Origin: Maribellus sp. YY47
GTDB taxonomy: Bacteria; Bacteroidota; Bacteroidia; Bacteroidales; Prolixibacteraceae
Assembly: GCF_023111095.1 (NCBI RefSeq)
Contig: NZ_JALGYW010000005.1
Span: 62,001 to 126,000, forward strand
Reading direction: 5' to 3'
Length of the DNA stretch: 64,000 bases
Of the stretch, positions 1-8,482 are shown in pieces (the first letter of the stretch is position 1; each line of letters starts with the position of its first letter). A program made the translations under genes and the position numbers. Under the pieces are notes generated by a model, which saw only the letters and a list, made by a program, of their open reading frames with translations, was not told the origin of the DNA and did not search any database.

Positions 1-378
1 CACCCGCTTCACCGATTCCGTTTGGTTGGCTTGTTCCAGTACATTGCGGGTTCCCAGTTTGGCCGGGTTGATGAGGTCTTTCTGCGGATCTTTTACATCG
101 GTAACAAAGGGCGATGCCGTGTGGAAAACCAGCTCACAACCGGTCATAGCTTCGGCATACGATCCTTCTTCGAGTAAATCGGCCCTGAAATAGCGGATCT
201 CACCCGGTGTGTTTTGGGCAATCCCGTCGAGGTATTTTAGTTTTTCCTTATCGTCCGGATTCCGAACTGCTGCATGCACCGTTAATCCTTCTTCAAGAAG
301 TTTTTTTACCAGCCAGCCTGCCACATAACCGGTGGCACCGGTAACCAGTACGGGTTTTGATTTATCGATCGTCTTCAT
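1..378 (-). CDS. NAD-dependent epimerase / dihydroflavonol-4-reductase-like protein (3' part missing)
   Basis: This is the N-terminal 126 codons of an extended short-chain dehydrogenase; the gene starts at the ATG at 378 and runs off the left edge. The start reads MKTIDKSKPVLVTGATGYVAGW, giving the Rossmann dinucleotide motif TGATGYVAG at about residues 12-20. A FHTASPF stretch near residue 82 is typical of dihydroflavonol reductase-like members of the family. The substrate cannot be told from this half; the catalytic YxxxK lies outside the window. The family uses NAD(P)H to reduce or epimerise small or sugar-nucleotide substrates in the cytoplasm. It is divergent from the oxidoreductase at 610. 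Confidence 0.85.
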   Translation of the reverse strand, partial: MKTIDKSKPVLVTGATGYVAGWLVKKLLEEGLTVHAAVRNPDDKEKLKYLDGIAQNTPGEIRYFRADLLEEGSYAEAMTGCELVFHTASPFVTDVKDPQKDLINPAKLGTRNVLEQANQTESVKRV

Positions 379-460
379 AATCTATTGGTTCATAAAGTTA
401 GTTTTCTATGCCGTAACGGGGCTTGTCCGGAAAATTCGTTGCCCCTAAGAATTTTGTTTG

Positions 461-468
461 CAAGTATA
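461..468 (-). promoter_or_regulatory. possible -7 box for the reductase at 378
   Basis: On the minus strand this reads TATACTTG, one mismatch from the Bacteroidota -7 consensus TAnnTTTG. It lies about 80 bp upstream of the ATG. No convincing -33 TTTG was found at the expected distance, so the call is weak. Confidence 0.25.
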
Positions 469-609
469 GTTTTACTTGATCTAATAATCCCTGATTCATC
501 ATTAATAAAATGTAAAATCAACCTTTCTTTTGGCATTAAAGATGCTTAAGAGGATAAAATTCGATAGCCTTGCGACACCTATAATATTTACCAACTAAAA
601 AACCGAAAT

Positions 610-1956
610 ATGGCCATTAACCGACGGAGATTTCTCTTGAACGGGGCATTGGGTCTTGGTGGGCTCATTGTTGCTGAGAGAACTTACGATTTTTTTTCAG
701 AGAGTAAAGCAAAGGCGAAGATACTGATTGTGGGGGGAGGTGCTGCCGGAATAACCATGGCCGCCTACCTTACCGATAAGTTGCGAACGCCTGATATTAC
801 CATTGTTGAGCCCAACGAAACACATTTCTACCAACCGGGCTATACCTTGATTGCATCGGGAACTTTTTCTCCCGAGCAGGTCACAAGATCTACCGAAAAG
901 CTGATTCCCAGAGGCGTGAAGTGGATAAAAGATTCGGTGGCCGAACTGGTGCCGGATGCCAACTATGTAAGCACAAAGAAGAGCGGGAAGATTGATTATG
1001 ACTTTTTGGTACTGACACCGGGTTGTCAGATGAACTTCGATTTGATTGAAGGAATTTCGCGTGAAACGCTGGGCGAAGGAAACGCGCACTGCATCTACGA
1101 TTACCAGGGAGCCATAAAATACCACCGGGCCATGGAGAAACTTACCTCCGGCCGCAAAGATGCCCGCCTGGTGTTTACCGACACCTACACAAAACTGAAA
1201 TGCGGCGGCGCGCCTAAAAAGATCTGTTTGATTACCGAAGATTTTCTGCGTGACAAAGAGATCCGGGACGGGTTTGATATTCAGTATTTCGGGAATTCGA
1301 CCAACCTGATGACGCCCGTGGTTTTTGGTGACCGCCTTCAGGAAATTTATGATGAACGAAACATTGGGATATCTTACAAACACCGCTTGGTATCGGTGGA
1401 TACTTCAGCAAAAAAGGCTGTTTTTCAGCAGATAGAGGAAGCTACGCTGGCTCCTTTGCCGGTGGACGATACAAAATTGATCACGGTGGATTATGATTTG
1501 CTTCATTTTATCCCGCCGATGAGTGCGCCCGATTTTGTGAAAAATTCTCCGCTGGCCATAACAACAGGCGATTTGCGTCACGGTGGCTGGGCCGATGTAG
1601 ACAATGCCACACTGGTTCATACGCATTATAAAAACATTATGGTGGTTGGCGATGCGGGCGGACTGCGTACCAGCAAAACAGGGGCGGCCATTCGCATGCA
1701 GGCCCCGGTGGCTGCTGCCAACCTGGTTTCGATTATGGAAGGCAACGAGCCCGAAGAAACGTACAACGGTTACTCTGCGTGTCCGATCGTAACGGAGTAC
1801 GGAAAGGTGCTGATGTGTGAATTTGGTTACGAGAAAGAGCTGATGCCAACCATTCCGTGGCTGGACCCTGCGGTAGAGCGCGGAATGTGGTGGATGTTGA
1901 AAGTGCACGGGCTGGAGCCAATGTACTATCATGGCATGTTAAAAGGCCTGATGTAA
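610..1956 (+). CDS. Tat-exported sulfide:quinone oxidoreductase-like flavoprotein
   Basis: A 448-residue FAD-dependent pyridine-nucleotide-disulfide-type oxidoreductase. The N terminus has a twin-arginine-like signal (RRRFLLNG, residues 5-12) and then the FAD-binding VGGGAAG at 41-47. C198 sits in KCGGAP and C391 in SACPIVT. These match the two redox cysteines of mitochondrial-type sulfide:quinone oxidoreductases, in which sulfide is oxidised to a persulfide and electrons pass to quinone. The export signal would place it on the periplasmic side, which is unusual to predict with confidence since the RR segment is short and could instead be a membrane anchor. A link to the sulfur genes at 26.7-30 kb is plausible but they are 25 kb away. 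Flavocytochrome c sulfide dehydrogenase subunit is an alternative. Confidence 0.78.
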   Translation: MAINRRRFLLNGALGLGGLIVAERTYDFFSESKAKAKILIVGGGAAGITMAAYLTDKLRTPDITIVEPNETHFYQPGYTLIASGTFSPEQVTRSTEKLIPRGVKWIKDSVAELVPDANYVSTKKSGKIDYDFLVLTPGCQMNFDLIEGISRETLGEGNAHCIYDYQGAIKYHRAMEKLTSGRKDARLVFTDTYTKLKCGGAPKKICLITEDFLRDKEIRDGFDIQYFGNSTNLMTPVVFGDRLQEIYDERNIGISYKHRLVSVDTSAKKAVFQQIEEATLAPLPVDDTKLITVDYDLLHFIPPMSAPDFVKNSPLAITTGDLRHGGWADVDNATLVHTHYKNIMVVGDAGGLRTSKTGAAIRMQAPVAAANLVSIMEGNEPEETYNGYSACPIVTEYGKVLMCEFGYEKELMPTIPWLDPAVERGMWWMLKVHGLEPMYYHGMLKGLM

Positions 1957-1983
1957 CCGATGCCGCGATCTGCTTGCCAGACT

Positions 1984-2649
1984 TTACTTTGCCAGAATAA
2001 TGATGTCTTTGGGGGCTAATACGTTTTGGGAATAGCCCTTCAGAGCTGAATTTATCATGGCTTTGCCCACCTGCGTGGTATCGACCACCGAGTGGGGAGA
2101 AAAGAATTTTACAAGGTTTACGAGCCAGAGAAAATAGTCGTACAAAAACTGGTAGGCTTTGGTGCGTGATTTTATGCCCCGTTTGGGGATAATCATTCCC
2201 GGGCGGAACATGTAGGCTTGCTTAAAACCAAGGCCGATGAGATCGTTTTCGGTTTTGCCTTTTACGCGGGCCCACATGCTTCTCCCTTTTTCGGTTGAGT
2301 CGGTGCCAACACCCGAAACATAGTTGAAGGTCATGTCCGGATTCAAGGTACGAAGTACCCGGGCCAGTGCCAGGGCGAAATCGTAGGTTACCCGCTGGTA
2401 ATCGGCTTCATTCATGCCCACAGAGCTCACTCCCATGCAAAAGAAGCAGGCATCGTAGCCTTCCAGTTCGGATTGTATAGCTGTGAAATCGGCAAAATCA
2501 CGATGAATCACTTCCTTTAATTTCGGATGCTGAATTCCGAGCGGGTTTCGGTTGATGACCAAAACCTCCGTAACGGCTTCATGATCGATGCACTCCAGAA
2601 GAACACCCTTTCCTACCATGCCGCTTGCGCCGGTTATTATTGCTTTCAT
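1984..2649 (-). CDS. NAD(P)-binding oxidoreductase, atypical SDR (HTATIP2/YbjT-like)
   Basis: A 221-residue Rossmann protein opening with MKAIITGASGMVGKGVL, whose TGASGMVGKG is the dinucleotide-binding loop. FNYVSGVGTDS (about 108-118) occupies the place of the family's catalytic serine segment, and FRPGMIIP follows. No canonical YxxxK pair stands out, as is usual in atypical SDRs. The enzyme is probably cytoplasmic; the substrate is unknown. It lies 1 nt downstream of the metallophosphoesterase gene on the same strand, so the two are almost certainly co-transcribed. Confidence 0.75.
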   Translation of the reverse strand: MKAIITGASGMVGKGVLLECIDHEAVTEVLVINRNPLGIQHPKLKEVIHRDFADFTAIQSELEGYDACFFCMGVSSVGMNEADYQRVTYDFALALARVLRTLNPDMTFNYVSGVGTDSTEKGRSMWARVKGKTENDLIGLGFKQAYMFRPGMIIPKRGIKSRTKAYQFLYDYFLWLVNLVKFFSPHSVVDTTQVGKAMINSALKGYSQNVLAPKDIIILAK

Positions 2650-2650
2650 C

Positions 2651-3748
2651 TTATTCCGGTTTTAGTGTTATGAAAGGCATTTCGCTGATGGTTCCCACGC
2701 GCATCGGAGGGCCGTAAGCGCCTGCGCCCTGCGATACATAAATATGGGTTCCTTTGTAGTTAAATAATCCTTTGTTGTATTTGAAAAACAAAGGAATGAG
2801 CAGGTTTATCGGGAACAATTGTCCGTTGTGCGTATGCCCGGCCAGGTAAAGATCCACGCCGTGTTGGTTGGCATACTCAATTCCGTCGGGGCTGTGGTGA
2901 AGCAGAACGGTTGGCGGCCCATCAAAAATATTCAGCTGATTAAGTGTCGATTCGATGGTGGGTCGTTTGGCGGTTGGGTTTTTGCGGTTGTCGCCCCGCA
3001 TGTGGTTGAGCCCGATAATCTGCAGCTCGCCAAAATGTGTTACCTCATTTTCAAGCACGTTTACTCCTATTTCCCTCAGTTTTGCTTTTACCTCCTCGGC
3101 GCCGGAGTATCCGTCGTGGTTTCCTTTCACAAAATAAACGGGTGCAGAAAGTTTGGTCAGCGGCTCAATGCTGGCTTTGTTTAGCCGTATTTTCCCGTCA
3201 AACAAATCTCCGGTAATAAATACCACGTCAGGTTTCTGCTCATTGGTTTTATCTACAATCTTTTGCAGTGTTTTGGGTCCCCAGAAATGCCCGATATGGA
3301 TGTCGGACAAATGCATGATGCTTACTTCTTTTTTCAGACCCTTTACCGGAATCTCAATTTTTGTGATTCTCTTGTAAGTCGCGTTCCAGATGCCCAGCGT
3401 TGTAACCAGCACAGCCAGCGCCAGTGACGAAATGCCAAGAATCCGGGGCGATAGTTTTGCGAATACACTCAGCAGGTGGATGGCCAGAGCAGATAAAACA
3501 AGATACAACATGAAGCCCATAAGAATGGATGCTGCGCTGTAGGCCAGGTTGGCAAATCGCGATTCAGCGTTCGAAAAAGCCACAATTCCGGCGATCATAA
3601 AAACGGTGATTGCACCAAAAGTAAGGTATAAAAACCTGGAGCTTTTCAGGTCGAAACAGAACGTGAATCGCCGGGCCAGATAAATGTTGGCGCTTATGAG
3701 AATGGTCAGAAAAATAATCAGAAATAATATTGGAAAGAAATTTCTCAT
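2651..3748 (-). CDS. membrane-anchored metallophosphoesterase (YaeI/YkuE-like)
   Basis: A 365-residue protein with about four hydrophobic helices in the first 125 residues and a calcineurin-like phosphoesterase domain from about 143 to the end. All metal motifs are visible: HLSDIHIGHF (DxH), ITGDLFDG (GDxxD), VKGNHDGYSG (GNHD), LLHHSPD and LAGHTHNGQ (GHxH). The family hydrolyses phosphodiesters; YkuE-like members act at the cell envelope and some are linked to UDP-lipid or lipid A precursor hydrolysis. The substrate here is not deducible. It is the first gene of a pair with the SDR at 1984-2649. Confidence 0.87.
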   Translation of the reverse strand: MRNFFPILFLIIFLTILISANIYLARRFTFCFDLKSSRFLYLTFGAITVFMIAGIVAFSNAESRFANLAYSAASILMGFMLYLVLSALAIHLLSVFAKLSPRILGISSLALAVLVTTLGIWNATYKRITKIEIPVKGLKKEVSIMHLSDIHIGHFWGPKTLQKIVDKTNEQKPDVVFITGDLFDGKIRLNKASIEPLTKLSAPVYFVKGNHDGYSGAEEVKAKLREIGVNVLENEVTHFGELQIIGLNHMRGDNRKNPTAKRPTIESTLNQLNIFDGPPTVLLHHSPDGIEYANQHGVDLYLAGHTHNGQLFPINLLIPLFFKYNKGLFNYKGTHIYVSQGAGAYGPPMRVGTISEMPFITLKPE

Positions 3749-3956
3749 TGTTGTATTGTTTTCAGTTGTCTGGATTAAAACGCTGCAATTTAATCAAACT
3801 TTGATCATTATAGGTTAATCGAATGTGAATACAGAAGCAGGCTTGTTGCAGAGAAAGTTTGCTGGCATTGCGGTACAAGGTCCACTGTTGTAGGGTCTTG
3901 TTGAACAAAAACGCCCGAAAATCCTTATCTTGAAGATATAATCTAAATCGACAGCA

Positions 3957-5363
3957 ATGAATGTATTCCGACTTTTGATTTTTGGATCTCTTTATTTCTT
4001 TTTGATCGGTAGCGTTTGCGCTCAGGATGGACAGGCGCTTTATCAGCAAAACTGTGCTCAATGTCATGGCGCTGATCTGAATGGCGGAAATGCCACCAGT
4101 CTTGTAGATGGTATCTGGCAGTTTGGGGCCGAGGATGGCTACATCTACCGAAACATAAAATTTGGGATTTCGCATTTGGGCATGCCTTCGTACGAGAAGA
4201 CCTTAAGTGATGTGGAAATCGGCGCGATTCTGAAATATATCCGGAGTTCAGAAAAAAATGCCGGAGCTGAACGGCCTCCTGTTGTAAAAGAACTGGAGAC
4301 GATGGATTATTTTATGAACGTGGATGTTTTTGCCGAAAATCTTGAGGTTCCGTGGGCGATTGATTTCATCGATGCGAGTACAGCTTTGATCACCGAGCGG
4401 CCCGGTCGTTTACGAATCGTAAAAAACGGCGTTCTGCAGAAGGAAGCGGTAAGAAATACTCCGGAAGTGTTGAACGAAGGGCAGGGTGGTTTGCTGGATG
4501 TGGCAGTGGATCCGGATTACAGTGAAAACGGATGGATCTATCTGGCCTACAGTCATGCTTTGAACAATGTTGAGGGAGCCGAGCGTCCTCCCGCGATGAC
4601 ACGTATTGTTCGCGGAAAGATCAGCGATAATACCTGGGTGGATCAACAGGTACTGTTTGAAGCGCCGCACGAAACTTACCGGACAACACGCCATCATTAC
4701 GGCTGTCGCATAGTTTTCGATCCCTGGGGATATCTTTATTTTGCCATTGGCGAGCGGGGAACCGATGTTCATGCGCAGGATATTACACGGCCCAACGGAA
4801 AGGTGCACCGGATTTACAAAGACGGAACTGTGCCTGTCGATAATCCGTGGTTTAATGAAGAGAATTCAATTAAATCGCTGTATTCGCTGGGTAATAGGAA
4901 TATTCAGGGCATGGCCATTCATCCGGAAACCGGTCAGCTGTGGGCGACCGAACACGGCCCGATGGGCGGTGATGAACTGAACCTGATTGAAGCGGGGAAA
5001 AATTACGGCTGGCCCGTTATTACCTATGGATTGAATTATAATGGAACCATTGTTTCGGAATATACCCGCAAGCCGGGATACGAGCAGCCTGTGTTCTACT
5101 GGAAACCTTCTACTGCTGTTTGCGGACTCGACTTTTACCGCGGCGACTTGTTTAAAAAGTGGAAAAACAAATTGCTGGTAGGGGCTTTGAAATACGAGGA
5201 AGTAAGTTTGCTGGATATTGAAGGCGACCGTGTGATGCACGAAGAGGTGATTGTGAAAGGACAGGGGCGTGTCCGCGATGTTTCTACCGGACCCGATGGC
5301 GCCATTTATGTGGTTCTGAATAAACCTGATATAGTGATTCGTCTGACTCCGAAAATGGAGTAA
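3957..5363 (+). CDS. cytochrome c - PQQ-dependent aldose sugar dehydrogenase fusion (YliI/GDH-B-like)
   Basis: A 468-residue secreted protein: signal peptide 1-22, monoheme cytochrome c domain about 23-100 with CAQCH at 33-37 and a candidate distal Met in HLGMPSY, then a beta-propeller of the soluble glucose/sorbosone dehydrogenase family from about 112. Propeller hallmarks include LEVPWAI, ITERPGRLRIV, LLDVAVDPDY, RHHYGCRIVFD, YFAIGERG, GNRNIQGMAI, EHGPMGGDELN and NYGWP. These enzymes oxidise aldoses in the periplasm with PQQ; the fused heme would pass electrons straight to the respiratory chain. No pqq biosynthesis genes are in the window, so the cofactor may be imported. It is divergent from the phosphoesterase operon. 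Confidence 0.86.
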   Translation: MNVFRLLIFGSLYFFLIGSVCAQDGQALYQQNCAQCHGADLNGGNATSLVDGIWQFGAEDGYIYRNIKFGISHLGMPSYEKTLSDVEIGAILKYIRSSEKNAGAERPPVVKELETMDYFMNVDVFAENLEVPWAIDFIDASTALITERPGRLRIVKNGVLQKEAVRNTPEVLNEGQGGLLDVAVDPDYSENGWIYLAYSHALNNVEGAERPPAMTRIVRGKISDNTWVDQQVLFEAPHETYRTTRHHYGCRIVFDPWGYLYFAIGERGTDVHAQDITRPNGKVHRIYKDGTVPVDNPWFNEENSIKSLYSLGNRNIQGMAIHPETGQLWATEHGPMGGDELNLIEAGKNYGWPVITYGLNYNGTIVSEYTRKPGYEQPVFYWKPSTAVCGLDFYRGDLFKKWKNKLLVGALKYEEVSLLDIEGDRVMHEEVIVKGQGRVRDVSTGPDGAIYVVLNKPDIVIRLTPKME

Positions 5364-5376
5364 TTGATTTTTAGAT

Positions 5377-5458
5377 GATATAAAAAATTCGTCTTTAGAA
5401 TTTTTGCTCCGGTGATGACCTCGAAGCGTGTTCTGAAGACGGATTTCTGTTTTATATC
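5377..5458. terminator. imperfect inverted repeat between convergent genes, likely bidirectional terminator
   Basis: The left arm (5377-5400, starting GATATAAAA) and the right arm (5431-5458, ending TTTTATATC) are near reverse complements apart from a few bases. An inner AT-rich hairpin (AAAAATTC...GAATTTTTG, about 5385-5407) could terminate the plus-strand dehydrogenase gene. The element fills the gap between two convergent genes. Confidence 0.45.
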
Positions 5459-5466
5459 TGAATAAG

Positions 5467-6636
5467 TTACTTGAATGCTTTCTCCAGCCGGTTTAATGCT
5501 TCTTCCAATATACTTCTCGGGCAACCAATGTTGATGCGAAGCCAGCCATCGCCGCCGGTGCCAAACCTTCCACCATCGTTAAGTGCAAGCTGCGCCTGTT
5601 CGATGGTGAACTTCATCAGTTCATCGTTTTTCATTTGGTAATCGGAAAAATCGAGCCAAACCAGGTACGTGCCTTCAGGTTTCATCACTTTTACCCGGGG
5701 CAGATGCTTTTCCACAAAACTTTCGAGCAACAAGTAGTTTTCCCATAAGTAGCTCAGCATTTGGTCGAGCCAGCTGTCGCCATGGGTGTAGGCTGCTTCC
5801 AACGCAATTGATCCGAATATATTGCCCATTCCCAGATGTCCCACTCCCAGATGCCTTTCGTAACGGGCAAACTTGGTTTTATTGGGAATGATTACGAGCG
5901 AAGAAGATAGTCCGGCAACGTTAAATGTTTTGCTGGGGGCCATGGTGATCATGCAGTTCTCTTTTATTTCGTCGGAAATAGTGGCAATCGGAATGTGGCG
6001 GTTTCCTTCATAGATGAGATCGGAGTGAATTTCATCCGAAACAATCATGATCTTGTGTTCGAGGCAAAGGTTTGCTAATCCTTCCAGCTCTTCGCGTGTC
6101 CACACCATGCCTCCCGGGTTTTGCGGATTGCAAAGCAACAGTAGTTTAGTATTGGAATCGATCTTGGCTTTCAGATCATCCAAATCGAAGGTATATCTGC
6201 CGTTTACCAGTTTTAACGGATTCTCGATCAGTTTGCGTTTGGTTCCCTTTACGCTGTCGAAAAACGGAAAATATACCGGCGGTTGAACTACCACGCTATC
6301 GCCTGGATTGGAGAACGTCTCAATTCCCATGGTAAGACCGGCCACTACGCCCGGGCTAAAAGAAATCCATTCTCGTTGAATTTCCCAGTCGTGTCTGCGT
6401 TTCATCCATCCCATGATCGCGTTAAAATAAGAGTCGGGTTTAAAGGTGTAGCCCAGTATCTCGTGCTGTGCTCGTTCCCTGATGGCTTCCATGATAAAAT
6501 CGGGTGTGCGAAAATCCATGTCGGCCACCCAGAGCGGAAGCAGGTCGGGCGATTTGAAATAAGATCCCAGTGCGTCGTACTTTAGCGAGTTGGTGCCTTT
6601 TCTCTCTATAATTTCATCAAAATTGTATGTCTTCAT
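5467..6636 (-). CDS. PatB/MalY-family PLP aminotransferase (cystathionine beta-lyase type)
   Basis: A 389-residue fold-type I PLP enzyme. The N-terminal MKTYNFDEIIERKGTNSLKY and LPLWVADMDF are characteristic of the MalY/PatB subfamily. Other marks are the CNPQNPGG segment, SDEIHSDL, and the Schiff-base lysine K236 in MAPSKTFNVAGL. Members cleave cystathionine or other cysteine S-conjugates to pyruvate, ammonia and a thiol. The enzyme is cytoplasmic. Whether it serves methionine biosynthesis or general C-S lyase activity cannot be told here. It is upstream of the ComB-like gene in transcription of the opposite order (separate promoter likely, 90 nt gap). Confidence 0.88.
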   Translation of the reverse strand: MKTYNFDEIIERKGTNSLKYDALGSYFKSPDLLPLWVADMDFRTPDFIMEAIRERAQHEILGYTFKPDSYFNAIMGWMKRRHDWEIQREWISFSPGVVAGLTMGIETFSNPGDSVVVQPPVYFPFFDSVKGTKRKLIENPLKLVNGRYTFDLDDLKAKIDSNTKLLLLCNPQNPGGMVWTREELEGLANLCLEHKIMIVSDEIHSDLIYEGNRHIPIATISDEIKENCMITMAPSKTFNVAGLSSSLVIIPNKTKFARYERHLGVGHLGMGNIFGSIALEAAYTHGDSWLDQMLSYLWENYLLLESFVEKHLPRVKVMKPEGTYLVWLDFSDYQMKNDELMKFTIEQAQLALNDGGRFGTGGDGWLRINIGCPRSILEEALNRLEKAFK

Positions 6637-6726
6637 GTTTTCCTTTTTCTGATCATTAACTGGCGTTCATTTTAGGCTCTTGGGGGAAGTTTTATTGTGA
6701 GGAGTAGGTGTCGTCCGACCGACTTT

Positions 6727-7416
6727 TTACACCTCGATGGGGCGAAGATAAACTAATTCACCCTCCTTTTCAACTTTCAATACAAAATTGAACCGGCTGA
6801 GTTGGGTGCAGAGATGGAAGTCGTTTTCGGGCGACCAGCTTTGTTTGGCAGGATCAAAAAAACGTGCGCCATTGCCTGCTTTAATGGTTTTTACCATTTC
6901 CGGGAAATTGTTTTCTCTGCCTTCCAATGCATTTTTAATGTATTGGGCGCACAGTGTGTCTTCGTCGGTAGGGCGCTGGCAGGCATAGCCCATGCATACG
7001 AGTGAAACGATAGCCGGATTTTTGGTGCGGATGTACCGGACTATAGCGTCGGCATTTACAAAGGCGCCCGTCAGAATTTCTTTAGCGTTGGTGGCGTTAA
7101 CGATTCCCTGTGTCCCCGAGCTGGTAGTGTGAAGCATGGTTTTGGCAGTAAAGGTAGCGTTCATCAATTGAAAGGGAGAGTTTCCAAAATCGAAGCCCTC
7201 CGGTTTTTGCTCGTTTCTTTCTCCAACCAGCAGGAATTCCGGATGTTCGCTTTTCATTTGATAGGCCGTGGCAATTTCTCCCAGCGGGTAAATCTTTTCA
7301 ATGCCTTTGTCGATGGCAAAGCACGCTGTCGAGAATGCCCGGAAGACATCAATAATTACCGTAATTCCTTCGGCAATTCGCGCTCCTTCAATTAGTTGAA
7401 GTATGTTGATCTTCAT
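6727..7416 (-). CDS. 2-phosphosulfolactate phosphatase family protein (ComB-like)
   Basis: A 229-residue protein matching the ComB family: VIIDVFRAFSTACFA near the N terminus, LVGERNEQKPEGFDFGNSP, LHTTSSGTQGI, and CMGYACQRPTDEDTLCAQYI. In methanogens ComB dephosphorylates 2-phosphosulfolactate on the way to coenzyme M. The bacterial homologues, including those in Bacteroidota, usually lack the rest of that pathway, and here no comA or comC is nearby, so the true substrate is uncertain; sulfolactate or capnine-type sulfonolipid metabolism is a reasonable guess only. The start is followed by MKINILQLIEG, with no alternative ATG close by. Confidence 0.82.
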   Translation of the reverse strand: MKINILQLIEGARIAEGITVIIDVFRAFSTACFAIDKGIEKIYPLGEIATAYQMKSEHPEFLLVGERNEQKPEGFDFGNSPFQLMNATFTAKTMLHTTSSGTQGIVNATNAKEILTGAFVNADAIVRYIRTKNPAIVSLVCMGYACQRPTDEDTLCAQYIKNALEGRENNFPEMVKTIKAGNGARFFDPAKQSWSPENDFHLCTQLSRFNFVLKVEKEGELVYLRPIEV

Positions 7417-7634
7417 CGTTTTTATTTGAATGTAATCTTAATAAAAATTATTTAACAATAAAATGAATAATTTGGCATGATAATTGATAGGAGCCGGCCC
7501 TTATTGCTACAAAAAGCCTTTTGTTATTGACATCCAGAAATTTGACAAAAAATCCAATCAAGATTCAACGTTAATTTTACATTTAATTTTCCGGTTTTAA
7601 AATATGTTTTACAGCATTTATGTTGAAAAACATA

Positions 7635-7642
7635 TAAATTTG
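7635..7642 (+). promoter_or_regulatory. -7 promoter box for the secreted protein at 7674
   Basis: TAAATTTG is a full match to TAnnTTTG, 32 bp before the start codon. No clear -33 TTTG is found about 19 bp upstream; a TTTT run lies nearby instead. Confidence 0.45.
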
Positions 7643-7673
7643 TCCTGTCATTCAGAGTTAAACTTAAAATTGA

Positions 7674-8264
7674 ATGGTTATGAAAACAATTAAATTTTTA
7701 TTTACAGTATTGGCAGTGGCAATTGTAGCAGTTGCATCTGCGGTTGAAAAACCAAAAATGGATGTTGTTCCCTTGACTCCGGACAGAGCAGTTGTTTCGA
7801 TCTTAAATAACAAAGAAGCGATGTTTGAGTTAAGCATTAAGGCTGAGAATGGTGAGTTGGTGTACTACAAGCAATCGGCAAAGCCATTGAATTCGTACCA
7901 GAAAGTATTTGATTTTACTGAGCTTACAGATGGTAAATACACCATGAATCTGAAAGTGAACGATACCCGTTTGTCAAAAGAATTTGAAGTTGCATCGAAC
8001 GGTATTTCGGTGGGAGAATCAAAACTGCGTTTCGATCCGTATTTTGCTTATGCAGACGATGTGTTGAAACTTTCGTACCTGAATTTTGATCAGGAGCACA
8101 TGTCTTTGAACATTTATAATGAAAACGGTTTGGTTTACCAATCGAAGTTGGGTAAAGAATTCAACATGGTAAACGGATACGATCTTTCTGCACTGGAGAA
8201 AGGCAAATACGAAGTTGTATTAAGTTCTTCGAATAACGAGTACACATATAGTTTGGTAAAATAG
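7674..8264 (+). CDS. secreted protein with two beta-sandwich (T9SS sorting-domain-like) repeats
   Basis: 196 residues; an in-frame ATG two codons on (7680) is an equally good start giving MKTIKFLF. A signal peptide ends near AVASA. The mature part looks like two related beta-sandwich modules, each with a 'Y..K....F...DL/FTEL..GKY' pattern: FDFTELTDGKYTM in the first and YDLSALEKGKYEV in the second. The second resembles the type A C-terminal domain of type IX secretion substrates, but there is no large passenger domain. The function is unknown. It stands alone between its own promoter and a strong terminator, with low GC and high expression features such as a short leader. Confidence 0.7.
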   Translation: MVMKTIKFLFTVLAVAIVAVASAVEKPKMDVVPLTPDRAVVSILNNKEAMFELSIKAENGELVYYKQSAKPLNSYQKVFDFTELTDGKYTMNLKVNDTRLSKEFEVASNGISVGESKLRFDPYFAYADDVLKLSYLNFDQEHMSLNIYNENGLVYQSKLGKEFNMVNGYDLSALEKGKYEVVLSSSNNEYTYSLVK

Positions 8265-8291
8265 TTCAGAAAATGTTATTGGTTTAGCAAG

Positions 8292-8324
8292 GCCGGGAAT
8301 CGACAGATTACCGGCTTTTTTTTT
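8292..8324 (+). terminator. intrinsic terminator
   Basis: GCCGG (8292-8296) pairs with CCGGC (8311-8315), followed by nine T. It follows the secreted-protein gene by 28 bp. Confidence 0.75.
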
Positions 8325-8351
8325 GCCTGTTATTTTGTGTTGAAAAACGTC

Positions 8352-8477
8352 AAAAAAGAAAAGGCTGCCCTACTGACAGCCTTTTTAACCTAAACCAACT
8401 AAACCTAATAAACCACGGATTTACCAGAACAGTAAACCCGGATTGTCTTAAATATTTTCTTGTCTTGTTTACTTTCC
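8352..8477 (-). ncRNA. candidate small RNA, about 125 nt, unknown family
   Basis: The gap 8265-8590 holds a minus-strand unit with three parts. A perfect TATCTTTG -7 box lies at 8490-8483. A 9-bp hairpin (8416-8424 with 8432-8440) forms, and its one non-Watson-Crick position is G-U on the minus strand but A-C on the plus strand. A terminator stem (8360-8367 with 8377-8384) is followed by a U-run on the minus strand. No ORF is present. The linker has a GU-rich TTTAGTTGG/TTTAGG character. The terminator stem could also work on the plus strand, so antisense or plus-strand use is not excluded. Confidence 0.42.
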
Positions 8478-8482
8478 TGATG

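Noticed and set aside
697-1383. 228-residue minus-strand frame inside the sulfide:quinone oxidoreductase-like gene
   Set aside because: Antisense to a clear gene with intact motifs; an artefact of its codon usage.
3762-4175. 137-residue minus-strand frame overlapping the PQQ dehydrogenase start
   Set aside because: It runs across the signal-peptide end of a well-supported plus-strand gene, and its sequence has no recognisable domain or normal start context.
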